64,000 bases of DNA from Bin87 sp965203195 (GTDB lineage Bacteria > Chloroflexota > Dehalococcoidia > Lucifugimonadales > UBA3495): contig OZ241860.1 of assembly GCA_965203195.1 (NCBI GenBank), positions 1,674,001 through 1,738,000 of the forward strand, written 5' to 3'. The notes beneath the pieces were generated by a model. The model saw only the letters and a list, made by a program, of their open reading frames with translations, did not search any database and was not told where the DNA came from. The position numbers were made by a program, and so were the translations under genes. Below are positions 51,851 through 62,755 of the stretch, in pieces (within the stretch, counting starts at the first letter, position 1; each line of letters opens with the position of its first letter).

Positions 51851-54800
51851 GGTCTATCCCCGCGTGTGCGGGGGAACTAAAGCGCAATCGGGGGCAGTGC
51901 CGGCGGGCAGGGTCTATCCCCGCGTGTGCGGGGGAACTAAAGCGCAATCGGGGGCAGTGCCGGCGGGCAGGGTCTATCCCCGCGTGTGCGGGGGAACCGA
52001 TGGCAGCGCATGGAGCGAAGACGGCGGATGAGGTCTATCCCCGCGTGTGCGGGGGAACCGGCGCGGCCCCGCCAGGGACTCGCGATACCTGGGGTCTATC
52101 CCCGCGTGTGCGGGGGAACCCACGCGGATGCGGAATGCAAGGATGAATGCCGGGGTCTATCCCCGCGTGTGCGGGGGAACCCACGCGGATGCGGAATGCA
52201 AGGATGAATGCCGGGGTCTATCCCCGCGTGTGCGGGGGAACCACTACGGTAGCCAGCGCACCGCAGTCGTCGCAGGGTCTATCCCCGCGTGTGCGGGGGA
52301 ACCCGCCGGGGATGGTCGCGGTCAGTGGGCATCGGAGGTCTATCCCCGCGTGTGCGGGGGAACCACATCATTAGACATCTCGCGCCAGGCCCTCTGCGGT
52401 CTATCCCCGCGTGTGCGGGGGAACCGCAGCGCGCCGGCGTATCTGCTGCCTACTGTCAGGTCTATCCCCGCGTGTGCGGGGGAACCCGCTGACGCCGCGC
52501 AGTATAGATGCCTTGTGGGGGTCTATCCCCGCGTGTGCGGGGGAACCGCATTCCCGCCTGGCTGTCCTTTGAGCAGCTGCGGTCTATCCCCGCGTGTGCG
52601 GGGGAACCCGTACGCGTGGGCCCACCTTGGCGGGCGCTGGAGGTCTATCCCCGCGTGTGCGGGGGAACCCCTGACAGCGTTTCTGCGCCTGAAACCGCCT
52701 GAGGTCTATCCCCGCGTGTGCGGGGGAACCGTCCATTGGCACATACGTGCCGCTTATGTCAATGGTCTATCCCCGCGTGTGCGGGGGAACCCACGCCACG
52801 CCGGCCGCCTGGAACAGGTAGCCGGGTCTATCCCCGCGTGTGCGGGGGAACCTATCTGTTCGGTCCGCATAGTCAGGAGTGGTCAGGTCTATCCCCGCGT
52901 GTGCGGGGGAACCACCGCCGCCACCGCGTACAGGCCGGTGCGCAAGGGTCTATCCCCGCGTGTGCGGGGGAACCCTCCTGGGATACCAGGGAGCAGTCCT
53001 GACAGACAGGTCTATCCCCGCGTGTGCGGGGGAACCGCCGTGGACAGGCGCCGTCCCCTGCCGGAGTCAGGTCTATCCCCGCGTGTGCGGGGGAACCGGC
53101 CACGCCGTCCTTGCTCCAGACCATAATGCGGGTCTATCCCCGCGTGTGCGGGGGAACCCTGGAGGAACCTGATGCGCAAAGACGCGATGCCGGTCTATCC
53201 CCGCGTGTGCGGGGGAACCGGGAGTTCCCGCGCCCGGCTGTGGATGACGGCGGGTCTATCCCCGCGTGTGCGGGGGAACCCTGGAGGAACCTGATGCGCA
53301 AAGACGCGATGCCGGTCTATCCCCGCGTGTGCGGGGGAACCGGGAGTTCCCGCGCCCGGCTGTGGATGACGGCGGGTCTATCCCCGCGTGTGCGGGGGAA
53401 CCGGGGAGGACGGCGACCGGTGGCTGCTGGTGGCGGGTCTATCCCCGCGTGTGCGGGGGAACCGCGATGATGCGCAGCAGGCCCTCGCGCCAGGTAGGTC
53501 TATCCCCGCGTGTGCGGGGGAACCCGAACTGGGGGCGGCTCCCTACGGGACAAATCGGGTCTATCCCCGCGTGTGCGGGGGAACCCGCGGCCCCAACCAG
53601 GTGGCGCACCGCAATGTGGGTCTATCCCCGCGTGTGCGGGGGAACCAGGATGTCCTCAACCTGCCGCGCGTGGGCGCGCGGTCTATCCCCGCGTGTGCGG
53701 GGGAACCGTTCATCACGGCACCATCGCGCCGGGGGCGTCGGGTCTATCCCCGCGTGTGCGGGGGAACCTCAAAGCAGCCCGGCCCGTGTTCGCAGATAGC
53801 GGGTCTATCCCCGCGTGTGCGGGGGAACCGTTGCCATTGGCGTCTGTGGTCGTCGTCTGGAGGGTCTATCCCCGCGTGTGCGGGGGAACCACGCCGGCGC
53901 GTTTTGTCCGCGGTGAAGGACATGGTCTATCCCCGCGTGTGCGGGGGAACCTCTCGGCTTGCTTCGATGCTTGGCAGGACCTGGGGTCTATCCCCGCGTG
54001 TGCGGGGGAACCGCGAATTGCCGCAATTGCGCCCGGACGGTTGCCGGTCTATCCCCGCGTGTGCGGGGGAACCGAAAGCGACCTGGCCCGGGTGCAGGAG
54101 GAATCCGGTCTATCCCCGCGTGTGCGGGGGAACCGGCCGGAACAACTGGTCTATTTGAACAGCAGGCGGTCTATCCCCGCGTGTGCGGGGGAACCTAGTA
54201 CCGCCCTACCCCAAGCGGATGCGCTTCGGGTCTATCCCCGCGTGTGCGGGGGAACCAAATAGCAAAAATCAAAACCGTGTCAAGTGCCGGGTCTATCCCC
54301 GCGTGTGCGGGGGAACCAGCCCCGCATTCTATACACGGAACATAGCCGGCGGTCTATCCCCGCGTGTGCGGGGGAACCAGGCAGGGTCAGGGCGGTCACT
54401 TCACGTTTTTGGGTCTATCCCCGCGTGTGCGGGGGAACCGCCCCCGTTATGCCCCCGTTATTTATGCCCTGGGGTCTATCCCCGCGTGTGCGGGGGAACC
54501 GCGCATTCATCCACGCCGTGCGCGTGCATCAGGGGTCTATCCCCGCGTGTGCGGGGGAACCTTGCGTGCCCAGGCAGACGGCTCGGAGATGAAAGGTCTA
54601 TCCCCGCGTGTGCGGGGGAACCCCAGCAAGACCACATATCCCGACGAGCCGGACAGGTCTATCCCCGCGTGTGCGGGGGAACCAAAGTTGCTTGCGGGCT
54701 GCTATTGCGGTTGCGAGGTCTATCCCCGCGTGTGCGGGGGAACCTCGGAACTGCCGTCCCCTCCGATGCTGCCGGACTATCTATCCCCGCGTGTGCGGGG

Positions 54801-57800
54801 GAACCTCCGCAGCACGGCGTCCCGCCCTTCTCCGACGAGGTCTATCCCCGCGTGTGCGGGGGAACCCCCCCGCAGAACCGCGAGGCAACAACCCCAAGGG
54901 TCTATCCCCGCGTGTGCGGGGGAACCCGTCAGCCCGCCCCGGTGTCAGGCGACCTGAAGGGTCTATCCCCGCGTGTGCGGGGGAACCTGGGACGCCCGCG
55001 AACTCGCGAGCCAGCAGGAAGGTCTATCCCCGCGTGTGCGGGGGAACCGGTTCCCGCATTCGGGCACCGGGGACGGACGGGGGTCTATCCCCGCGTGTGC
55101 GGGGGAACCCCCAAGCGGGACAGAGCGGAGTATATGCGCAAGGGTCTATCCCCGCGTGTGCGGGGGAACCGGCGCACGGGAGCGTGAGGTGCAGCAAGCA
55201 CAAGGTCTATCCCCGCGTGTGCGGGGGAACCGCCCACCCGGTATCCTGCGCCCCCGGCGTAATGGGTCTATCCCCGCGTGTGCGGGGGAACCTGCCACCC
55301 GGCGCAGCGCATTGTCCCCCACCGCGGTCTATCCCCGCGTGTGCGGGGGAACCCTCCTGATTGGCGCCGCCGTTCTGCTGGCGATCGGTCTATCCCCGCG
55401 TGTGCGGGGGAACCCGCCGGGAAAGGGGGTTCCGGTGGGGGTGGTCAGGTCTATCCCCGCGTGTGCGGGGGAACCAAATCGCGTCCAGATTCACCAGCGT
55501 CATCATCCGGTCTATCCCCGCGTGTGCGGGGGAACCGCGATAGTGGCGTCCACCTGGGCGTTCCGGTGCGGTCTATCCCCGCGTGTGCGGGGGAACCCGC
55601 CGGCGGCGGAGCGGACGATGACGACGACGAGGTCTATCCCCGCGTGTGCGGGGGAACCGCTTCCTCGGCGCTGGCGATGTTGGAGCGCATCGGTCTATCC
55701 CCGCGTGTGCGGGGGAACCACCGCCCGGTTGACCGCGCCTGCCGTCATCGGGGGTCTATCCCCGCGTGTGCGGGGGAACCGAGGGCGCGGTCCTGTGGCG
55801 GTGCCGGAAGTGCGGTCTATCCCCGCGTGTGCGGGGGAACCGCGCAATGTTCCGGGCGGCGGCCCCGACAGCCGGGTCTATCCCCGCGTGTGCGGGGGAA
55901 CCTCCGCGGCGTACTGGCCGCTCTCCCGCCAGTAGGGTCTATCCCCGCGTGTGCGGGGGAACCCATATCGTAGTCGCCCGGCTGCTCCAGCAAGTCGGTC
56001 TATCCCCGCGTGTGCGGGGGAACCTCGGGTTCCCGCCGGCGGGGACGCCGCAATAACGGTCTATCCCCGCGTGTGCGGGGGAACCATGGCGACCACGACC
56101 GCTGGGTGGGGCGCATCGGGTCTATCCCCGCGTGTGCGGGGGAACCGGGATTGAGGTCGGCGGCATCGACTCCTCCCAGGGTCTATCCCCGCGTGTGCGG
56201 GGGAACCTTCAGCCCCGGCGACATCGTGTGGAAGCAGGCAGGTCTATCCCCGCGTGTGCGGGGGAACCGCAGTAGCTACCCCGGAAACATAGAAGGCGCG
56301 CGGTCTATCCCCGCGTGTGCGGGGGAACCCGGTCGAGGAGCTGTCGGAGGGGCGGGGTTATGGGTCTATCCCCGCGTGTGCGGGGGAACCGCCCGCGCGG
56401 CCGCCGCCGTCATTAGCAGCTGCGGTCTATCCCCGCGTGTGCGGGGGAACCGTGCGCCGGGGCAACAACGATGTGCTGGAGGGCGGTCTATCCCCGCGTG
56501 TGCGGGGGAACCGCTTCGCGGCGTTCCTGGACTACGATGATGCACGGTCTATCCCCGCGTGTGCGGGGGAACCCCCGGGGCGCGGGGCTTGGGCGAGCCG
56601 GCCGGAGGTCTATCCCCGCGTGTGCGGGGGAACCGCACGGACTTCGCACTCCACGCGCTGGGCCCCGGGTCTATCCCCGCGTGTGCGGGGGAACCCATAG
56701 GAAGCAATCAAACCACCGCCGTAAATAAGGTCTATCCCCGCGTGTGCGGGGGAACCGGCCGGCTTTTGCCAAAGGCGCCGTTGGCGGCCGGTCTATCCCC
56801 GCGTGTGCGGGGGAACCTTCAGGTAACCGGGGTTATCCGGGTTTCCAAACGGTCTATCCCCGCGTGTGCGGGGGAACCTTATCGCAACCGCAATAGCAGC
56901 CGGCAAGCGACGGTCTATCCCCGCGTGTGCGGGGGAACCATCGAAAACCACGCCATCCGACTGCCCCAGCGAGGTCTATCCCCGCGTGTGCGGGGGAACC
57001 CTTTACCCGCGAGGCAGAATGGCCGCTATCCAAGGTCTATCCCCGCGTGTGCGGGGGAACCTCTGACTATGCCCGGCGGCGGCCAGCATCTGAAGGTCTA
57101 TCCCCGCGTGTGCGGGGGAACCGTTGCCCGCCGCCGCCGCCATCCCTTTGACGACGGTCTATCCCCGCGTGTGCGGGGGAACCGACGTCCGCGTCGGCAT
57201 CGTGAACAGCCCCGGCGGTCTATCCCCGCGTGTGCGGGGGAACCGGGACCGGAACCGCGCCGCAGTGGTCGCAGACCGGTCTATCCCCGCGTGTGCGGGG
57301 GAACCCGCCGCGGCGGCCGGTTCCGCCGGCTCGGGCAGGGTCTATCCCCGCGTGTGCGGGGGAACCCGTTGTACAATGCGGAATCGCCCGGCAGGGCGGG
57401 GTCTATCCCCGCGTGTGCGGGGGAACCGGACGGAGTGGTCGTGACTGGATTCCTGGCTGGGGTCTATCCCCGCGTGTGCGGGGGAACCCCCTTGATAATG
57501 CGGGCCGCCAGCAGAGGCCGGGGTCTATCCCCGCGTGTGCGGGGGAACCCCCGAGAGTCGGCTTCATCGGGCGCTCGCTGCCGGTCTATCCCCGCGTGTG
57601 CGGGGGAACCGGCGCACTGGATGCGCTGGGCGCGGGCGGCGTGGGTCTATCCCCGCGTGTGCGGGGGAACCCGGTGATGGCGGATAGCGGAGTGACATCG
57701 GAAGGGTCTATCCCCGCGTGTGCGGGGGAACCCTCACCGTCCGGGCCTACGCCGAATGGGGCATGGGTCTATCCCCGCGTGTGCGGGGGAACCAACCCGC

Positions 57801-59074
57801 CTGCACTCCGTCATCGTAGCCCATCGGGTCTATCCCCGCGTGTGCGGGGGAACCCGGAGCGGCGACCGCTTCAGGATTCCCTTCGGCGGTCTATCCCCGC
57901 GTGTGCGGGGGAACCAAGGCGAGCCGGTCACCGTGTACTGGCAGAATGGGTCTATCCCCGCGTGTGCGGGGGAACCTCGTAGCGGTCGTCGTAGTGGTAG
58001 CTGTCCGTGGGTCTATCCCCGCGTGTGCGGGGGAACCCGATGCGGCGGCGCGCTGCTACCGGGCGGGGGAGGTCTATCCCCGCGTGTGCGGGGGAACCGT
58101 TGCGGGGCTGTCGACGATCCATTCGCCGGGGGGTCTATCCCCGCGTGTGCGGGGGAACCCTCCGTAGCCCGGGGCTCCAGCGCCAGCGTCCCGGTCTATC
58201 CCCGCGTGTGCGGGGGAACCAGGGTTGCGTGGCCGGCGGCTCATCAACGGGAGGGTCTATCCCCGCGTGTGCGGGGGAACCGACGAGATGCCTTGACAAC
58301 CTCCGCCTGTTCGGGGTCTATCCCCGCGTGTGCGGGGGAACCGCCGGACGCCGCAACCGTCCAGGACATCGTCAAGGTCTATCCCCGCGTGTGCGGGGGA
58401 ACCGAAGAAGCCAACCGACGCCGCGGCGGCGGTTACGGTCTATCCCCGCGTGTGCGGGGGAACCGCCGGCGTCGGCGATGGCTTTGCGGGTGAGGGGGGT
58501 CTATCCCCGCGTGTGCGGGGGAACCCACAGCGATTCGTACGCCGACGCGGGCGACAAAGGTCTATCCCCGCGTGTGCGGGGGAACCCGCCGCGCTGGGCG
58601 GCGGCGAACGGTGGTTCAAGGTCTATCCCCGCGTGTGCGGGGGAACCGCGGCGCACTGCGCCGTGTGCCTGGGCTGCAAAGGTCTATCCCCGCGTGTGCG
58701 GGGGAACCTCTGGCGGCCTGCGGACTGGGAAAGCGGCTGCAGGTCTATCCCCGCGTGTGCGGGGGAACCGAAAACCGATGCCTAGCGAGGGAATTTTGGA
58801 CAGGTCTATCCCCGCGTGTGCGGGGGAACCGTCAAACGCTGTGGCCAGTGCGGCGCCGAGTACGGTCTATCCCCGCGTGTGCGGGGGAACCGAAGCTAAT
58901 CACTCCGTCGACGCTCACCTTCCCGGTCTATCCCCGCGTGTGCGGGGGAACCTGGGAATGTGCATCGAATGCACGGAACTAGCTGGGTCTATCCCCGCGT
59001 GTGCGGGGGAACCGCATATATTCCGCTCTGTCCCGCTTGGGCATACGGTCTATCCCCGCGTGTGCGGGGGAACC
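51851..59074 (-). CRISPR. CRISPR array, type I-E-like, 119 repeats and 118 spacers
   Basis: A 28-bp repeat recurs with a 61-bp period; three intervals are 60 and one (52947-53009) is 62, which accounts for 118 intervals from 51851 to 59047. Spacers are mostly 33 nt. In the minus sense the repeat starts GGTTCCCCCGC, has an ACACGC-type loop and ends GGGGATAGACC, parallel to known I-E repeats with an ATAAACCG-like crRNA handle, so transcription should run leftward. The left repeats deviate (…AACT ends) and one internal repeat (54778) has TA for GG, as expected at an old trailer end. Spacers 1 and 2 are identical. The spacers at 52121 and 52182 match, and a two-spacer block near 53158 is duplicated. 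No cas gene is in the window. Confidence 0.97.
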
Positions 59075-59227
59075 CCTTGGCCTTTTGATAACGCCTCCTG
59101 CTATCTTATTCGCCAGGGGAATAATGGAGACCCGTTGGCGGTAACCTACCAAATACACCCGTCCGCGTCAACAGTTTCATTTGGGTACTTCCCCCAGCGT
59201 CAATATCCGCCGCACGCGCGCCGGCGC
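59075..59227 (-). promoter_or_regulatory. CRISPR leader with candidate promoter
   Basis: This flank is distinctly richer in A/T than the other end of the array. On the minus strand TTGACG (59171-59166) and TAGGTT (59148-59143) are 17 bases apart and would start transcription near 59136, about 60 bases before the first repeat. Position, polarity and composition support this as the leader; no leader motif was recognised. Confidence 0.6.
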
Positions 59228-59303
59228 CGCCGACCTGGGCATTGGCTATGACCAGTACCGTATTTTGCCAAACGGCCCGGGCGTAGTGGCCGTCGGCCCC
59301 TAA
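59228..59303 (+). pseudogene. fragment of the DUF3352 gene end (right copy)
   Basis: In frame it reads ADLGIGYDQYRILPNGPGV and stops at TAA, matching the C-terminal part of the intact DUF3352 protein at 49870-51708 (ADLDIGYDQYRILQNGLGV). Nothing upstream is coding. It is the right-hand half of the duplication that brackets the array. Confidence 0.8.
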
Positions 59304-59395
59304 CACGGGTAACCCTAACCCCACAGCCGGCCCACCACCCGCGCCCCCGCCTCCCCCGCATTCACCATCCACCCCGCCGGCGCCCGGCTCCAGGC
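59228..59395. repeat. right copy of the CRISPR-flanking duplication
   Basis: Matches 51532-51606 plus 51744-51830 on the left side of the array, without the intervening 137 bases. Its second half overlaps the 3' end of the PLD-family gene, for which this is the functional copy. Confidence 0.85.
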
Positions 59396-60571
59396 CCGCC
59401 CCCGCCCCCCCGGCGCCGGCCGGCTGGCCGCCACATCCGGCTCCAGCACCCGCGCCCGGAAATCCGCCGCCAGCCCCGGCTCGGCAATGGACAAAACCAC
59501 CTCCTGCTGCAACTCCCACCCGATATAGTCAAAATTGTAGCTGCCCAGTATCAGCCGTTCCCCGTCAATCAGCGCCGCCTTCAGGTGCGACATCCGGGGC
59601 TGGTACAGCCGCGTGGCCACCCCGGAGCCCGCCGTTGCCCCCAGCAGCGCCTGCCGCAGCAGGGGCTTGTTGTTGCGCGCCGGGTTGATGACCAGCGTCC
59701 GCACCGCCGGCGGCAGCGCCTTCAGCCGCCCCAGCAGCGGGTTGGTCAGGTAGGGCGATATGACCACCACCGAAGTCCGCGCCGCCGTAATCTCGTCAAA
59801 AAGACTCTCGTACGCCGCCCGGCTCCGGCGTCCGTCCAGCAGGTACAGACGCCCCCCCGGCGCCGGCCGCACGCCGTTCCCGTTGCCCCCGGCCGCCGTA
59901 ACCTCAAAATCCTCCGCCAGCGCCGACACTATCGCCGGGTCCGTGGTCTGCAACATCAGGTCGTGCCAGGCAAAATTATGGTCGCTGAAGTTGATGCCAC
60001 CCAGAAAAGCCGTGTCGTCAATTATCATCATCTTTTTGTGGTTGCGATGGGGATATTTCTGCAACAGCGCGCCCACGGGATTGGTGACCACAATCCGCAC
60101 GCCATCCCGGACGCCGGGGCGCAGCAGCCGGCGGGTGCGGCGCGCCTCGGCCCGCCGGCCGGCGTCCGTCCAGTAGCGCCGCCCGAAAATGAACCCGTCG
60201 CTGACCTTGACGCGGGAAAAGGCGTCCACGCAGAGGACTTTCTCGGCGGCCGGGGAACTTGCCAGCGTCTGCCACAGCTGCCCGCCCACGCCGTCCAGCT
60301 CAAAGGTCATTACCTGGATCAGGACGCGGCGCCGGGCGTTCCTGATGGCCGGCATAATGGCGGCGTGAAACTCGCCCGCGTCCACCAGCAGGGAATGTAC
60401 CCCTTGCCGGGAAGCCGCGCCCTGCCGGGAACCGGCGTCCTGCCGGGAGGCGTCCTGTTGGGCATCCGCGCCCCGCCGGGAAGCCACGCCCCGCCGGGCG
60501 CCGGTTTCCGGGCCGGCCGGCCGGCTTCCCGGCGCGCGGTTTGTCCTGTGGTCCGGCGAGGCAGTCCGCAA
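59315..60571 (-). CDS. phospholipase D-family protein (cardiolipin synthase-like)
   Basis: 418 aa with a TTG start; the first 55 residues are low complexity and the true start may be further in. Two HKD catalytic motifs are present: HKKMMIIDDTAFLGGINFSD in the first half and HLKAALIDGERLILGSYNFD in the second, each HxKx4D followed by the GG/GS-x-N. This is the two-domain cardiolipin synthase layout, but without N-terminal membrane segments, so it may be a soluble or peripheral phosphatidyltransferase or phosphodiesterase. It is followed 10 bases upstream on the same strand by the agmatinase-like gene. Confidence 0.82.
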   Translation of the reverse strand: MRTASPDHRTNRAPGSRPAGPETGARRGVASRRGADAQQDASRQDAGSRQGAASRQGVHSLLVDAGEFHAAIMPAIRNARRRVLIQVMTFELDGVGGQLWQTLASSPAAEKVLCVDAFSRVKVSDGFIFGRRYWTDAGRRAEARRTRRLLRPGVRDGVRIVVTNPVGALLQKYPHRNHKKMMIIDDTAFLGGINFSDHNFAWHDLMLQTTDPAIVSALAEDFEVTAAGGNGNGVRPAPGGRLYLLDGRRSRAAYESLFDEITAARTSVVVISPYLTNPLLGRLKALPPAVRTLVINPARNNKPLLRQALLGATAGSGVATRLYQPRMSHLKAALIDGERLILGSYNFDYIGWELQQEVVLSIAEPGLAADFRARVLEPDVAASRPAPGGRGRAWSRAPAGWMVNAGEAGARVVGRLWG

Positions 60572-60581
60572 GGCGCGTCAA

Positions 60582-61586
60582 TCAGCCGGCCGGCGTGAAC
60601 CGGGCCACCAGAATGTCGGTAAGCAAACGGGCGGCCACCTGCGCCGTGACCTGCGACACATCGTAGGGCGGCGCCACCTCAACCAAGTCAAAAGCCACCA
60701 GGTTGCCCCGCCGCACCAGCGCGTCCAGGCAGCGGCGGGCTTCCTCGTAAAAAATGCCGCCAATCTCCGGCGTGCCTGTGCCGGGCGCCTGCGTGGGGTC
60801 AATCACATCAATGTCAAAGGTAATGTACAGGTTGGCTCCCATAGGGATGCTCTCCGCCACGGCCTCCGGCCCCCGTTCCCGGAACTGCCGCGCGGTGATG
60901 ACGCTATGCCCGTGCGCCAGCGCCTCCTCGTAGGGCGCCCGGCGCACACTGCGGACTCCGATGGAAGTAATCCGCCCCGTGTGCGCCAGCTCGCGGCAGC
61001 GGCGAATGGGGCTGCCGTGCGAAAGCATCGCCCCCTGGTAGTGATGGCTATAGTCCAGGTGGGCGTCAAAATGAACAATGTCCAGCGGAGCGAATTGAGC
61101 CAGCCCGGCCACGGCGGGGAAAGTCACGGCATGGTCGCCGCCCAGGATGACCGGCAGCGCGCCCCGCTGCGCCACCCGCGCCACCACGCCGGCCAGCCGC
61201 TCAAAGTTGTGCCGCACATCCGACGGCGTGACCGCAATGTTCCCGCAGTCCACCATCGTCACGCCGCGCAGCAGTTCCCCGCCGGCGTCGGCATCAAAAA
61301 AGCCCCCGGCAGCCTGCCCCGTCCCGTAGGGGTCGGCATAAGCGTAGGCGCGCGGGGCATCCCGCAGGGCATCAGGGCCGTAGCGGGCGCCGGGACGCCC
61401 CAGCGTCCCCTGGTCAAAGGGCATTCCGATGAAAGCCACCGCCGCGTCCAGCGCATCCAGATCCGTCACCAGGGGCGCGCGAAACATCGTGCGCGGGCGG
61501 GTATCCAGCGGGGCGATGTCGCCGGCCGCCGCCCCCGGCAGATACTGCTGCCACCGGACAATGCCGCTGCGCTCGGCGTCGGTCAT
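60582..61586 (-). CDS. agmatinase/arginase-family ureohydrolase
   Basis: 334 aa from the ATG at 61586 (MTDAERSGIVRW). The binuclear manganese ligands are all visible: GGDHAV, FDAHLDYSHH and TFDIDVIDPTQAPGTGTPE. The last motif, with GTGTPE, fits agmatinase-type members, though guanidinobutyrase or related substrates cannot be excluded. The product would be urea plus an amine (putrescine for agmatine). It overlaps no neighbour; a longer start would run into the upstream gene. Confidence 0.85.
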   Translation of the reverse strand: MTDAERSGIVRWQQYLPGAAAGDIAPLDTRPRTMFRAPLVTDLDALDAAVAFIGMPFDQGTLGRPGARYGPDALRDAPRAYAYADPYGTGQAAGGFFDADAGGELLRGVTMVDCGNIAVTPSDVRHNFERLAGVVARVAQRGALPVILGGDHAVTFPAVAGLAQFAPLDIVHFDAHLDYSHHYQGAMLSHGSPIRRCRELAHTGRITSIGVRSVRRAPYEEALAHGHSVITARQFRERGPEAVAESIPMGANLYITFDIDVIDPTQAPGTGTPEIGGIFYEEARRCLDALVRRGNLVAFDLVEVAPPYDVSQVTAQVAARLLTDILVARFTPAG

Positions 61587-61593
61587 TGCGCTG

Positions 61594-62520
61594 CTACTCC
61601 GGCGGGCGAAGGGCGGCGGCAGCGCCCGGTACGCCATCAGACCGGGCATCCGCTACGGACAATGGCGCCTCGGCCGGCAGACTTCCGGCCGGCGCCGGGC
61701 CCGCCAGGTTCTCCAGCTCCGCAGTGACCGCCGCCGCCTGGCTTTCCATCCCCTCCATCTCCAGAATGGCGGCGCGGAGTTCCCGGCGGGCGCGTACCAC
61801 CTTGCGCCAGTCCAGATAGATGCTCAACGCCGCCAATGCGGGGGCGATGAAGTAGCCGGCTACGGTGATTGCGGACAGGGCAATGCGCCCCGCTATGCCG
61901 CCGCCGGCTACGCCCGCGTTGCCGCCTAGGGTAGCCGCGCGCGGCGCAGCCGCCAGCGCTCCCCGCCCCAGGGTAGAGCTTTCCGGCAGCGCCGCCACCA
62001 GCGCCTGCCCGGCCCGGGCGCCGGCCACCTGCAAGGCCCGCCCCGACGCCATCGCCGCCTCGCTGCCGTAAGCCAGCGCCGGCCGCAGCGCCGGCAGGAC
62101 GATTTCCATTATCGCCCCCGAATTGGCCTTGTAGGTCACGCTGGCCACCGTTGACGCCGCTTTGGGCAGTATGATGCGCTTTTCCGACTTGACATTTTCG
62201 TCCAGCCCGTTGCGCCGCAAGATGACATTCCGAACCAGCCGGCGCAGGAAGCCCTTCTCCCCCGCCTCCGGCCGCCACTGCGCGGGAATGTATGACGCCA
62301 GATGCGCCGGCGCCGTCTGCCCCCGGCCGGCAATGCGCCCGCGCGCCGCCGCCTGGCACCGTTCCTGCTCGGCCACCGCAAAACAATGCCGCACCTGCCG
62401 CCGCTGCAACGCCTCCTGCGCCGCGCGTATCTTGCGGTTGGCGTGCAACCGCCCGCCCAGCTGGGCAATGGCCGAGGCCACCGTGATTGATATGGGAATG
62501 GCAAGTGCGGGCAGCGGCAT
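61594..62520 (-). CDS. protein of unknown function with a hydrophobic C-terminal segment
   Basis: 308 aa from the ATG at 62520. Residues 3-20 (ALAIPISITVASAIAQL) could be a hydrophobic anchor or signal. The middle has a charged helical part and an Ala/Gly-rich region. Residues 215-240 are hydrophobic, followed by a helical RKVVRARRELRAAILEME stretch. I do not recognise a family. It sits 7 bases upstream of the agmatinase-like gene on the same strand, but the two have no evident functional link. Confidence 0.5.
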   Translation of the reverse strand: MPLPALAIPISITVASAIAQLGGRLHANRKIRAAQEALQRRQVRHCFAVAEQERCQAAARGRIAGRGQTAPAHLASYIPAQWRPEAGEKGFLRRLVRNVILRRNGLDENVKSEKRIILPKAASTVASVTYKANSGAIMEIVLPALRPALAYGSEAAMASGRALQVAGARAGQALVAALPESSTLGRGALAAAPRAATLGGNAGVAGGGIAGRIALSAITVAGYFIAPALAALSIYLDWRKVVRARRELRAAILEMEGMESQAAAVTAELENLAGPAPAGSLPAEAPLSVADARSDGVPGAAAALRPPE

Positions 62521-62755
62521 AATGCTTTACCCTGACTCTAGAGCGATACGGCTGAAGCACTGCGGCCGGCACCCCATGGGGCCAATCCGTCCGCGCCGGC
62601 TGCGTCCGTTTCTAACATTATACCAAAATTATAGCGCCGCCCGGAAAGTTTCGCCCCGCCTTTGCCGCCGCTTGCGGACGGGATATTTTGGGCGCCGTTG
62701 CGCCGGGCCGGCCGGGATTTTGCCGCCGGCGCGTACCAGCCGGCGCCGGCCCGCG
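62521..62755. other. intergenic region, no feature recognised
   Basis: 235 bases with no supported gene. The stretch around 62610-62640 (TTTCTAACATTATACCAAAATTATAGCG) is A/T-rich and could hold a leftward promoter, but no paired -35/-10 is convincing. Confidence 0.4.

Noticed and set aside
51986..59251. Many overlapping plus-strand frames rich in VYPRVCGGT, GLSPRVRGN and SIPACAGEP
   Set aside because: They are translations of the CRISPR repeat in its three frames; the 61-base period cycles the frame. No ribosome sites or real protein features.
61637..62572. A second 311-codon minus-strand frame overlapping the unknown protein at 61594-62520
   Set aside because: It is a Gly/Arg-rich shadow; the chosen frame has a plausible start and a normal protein composition with hydrophobic segments.
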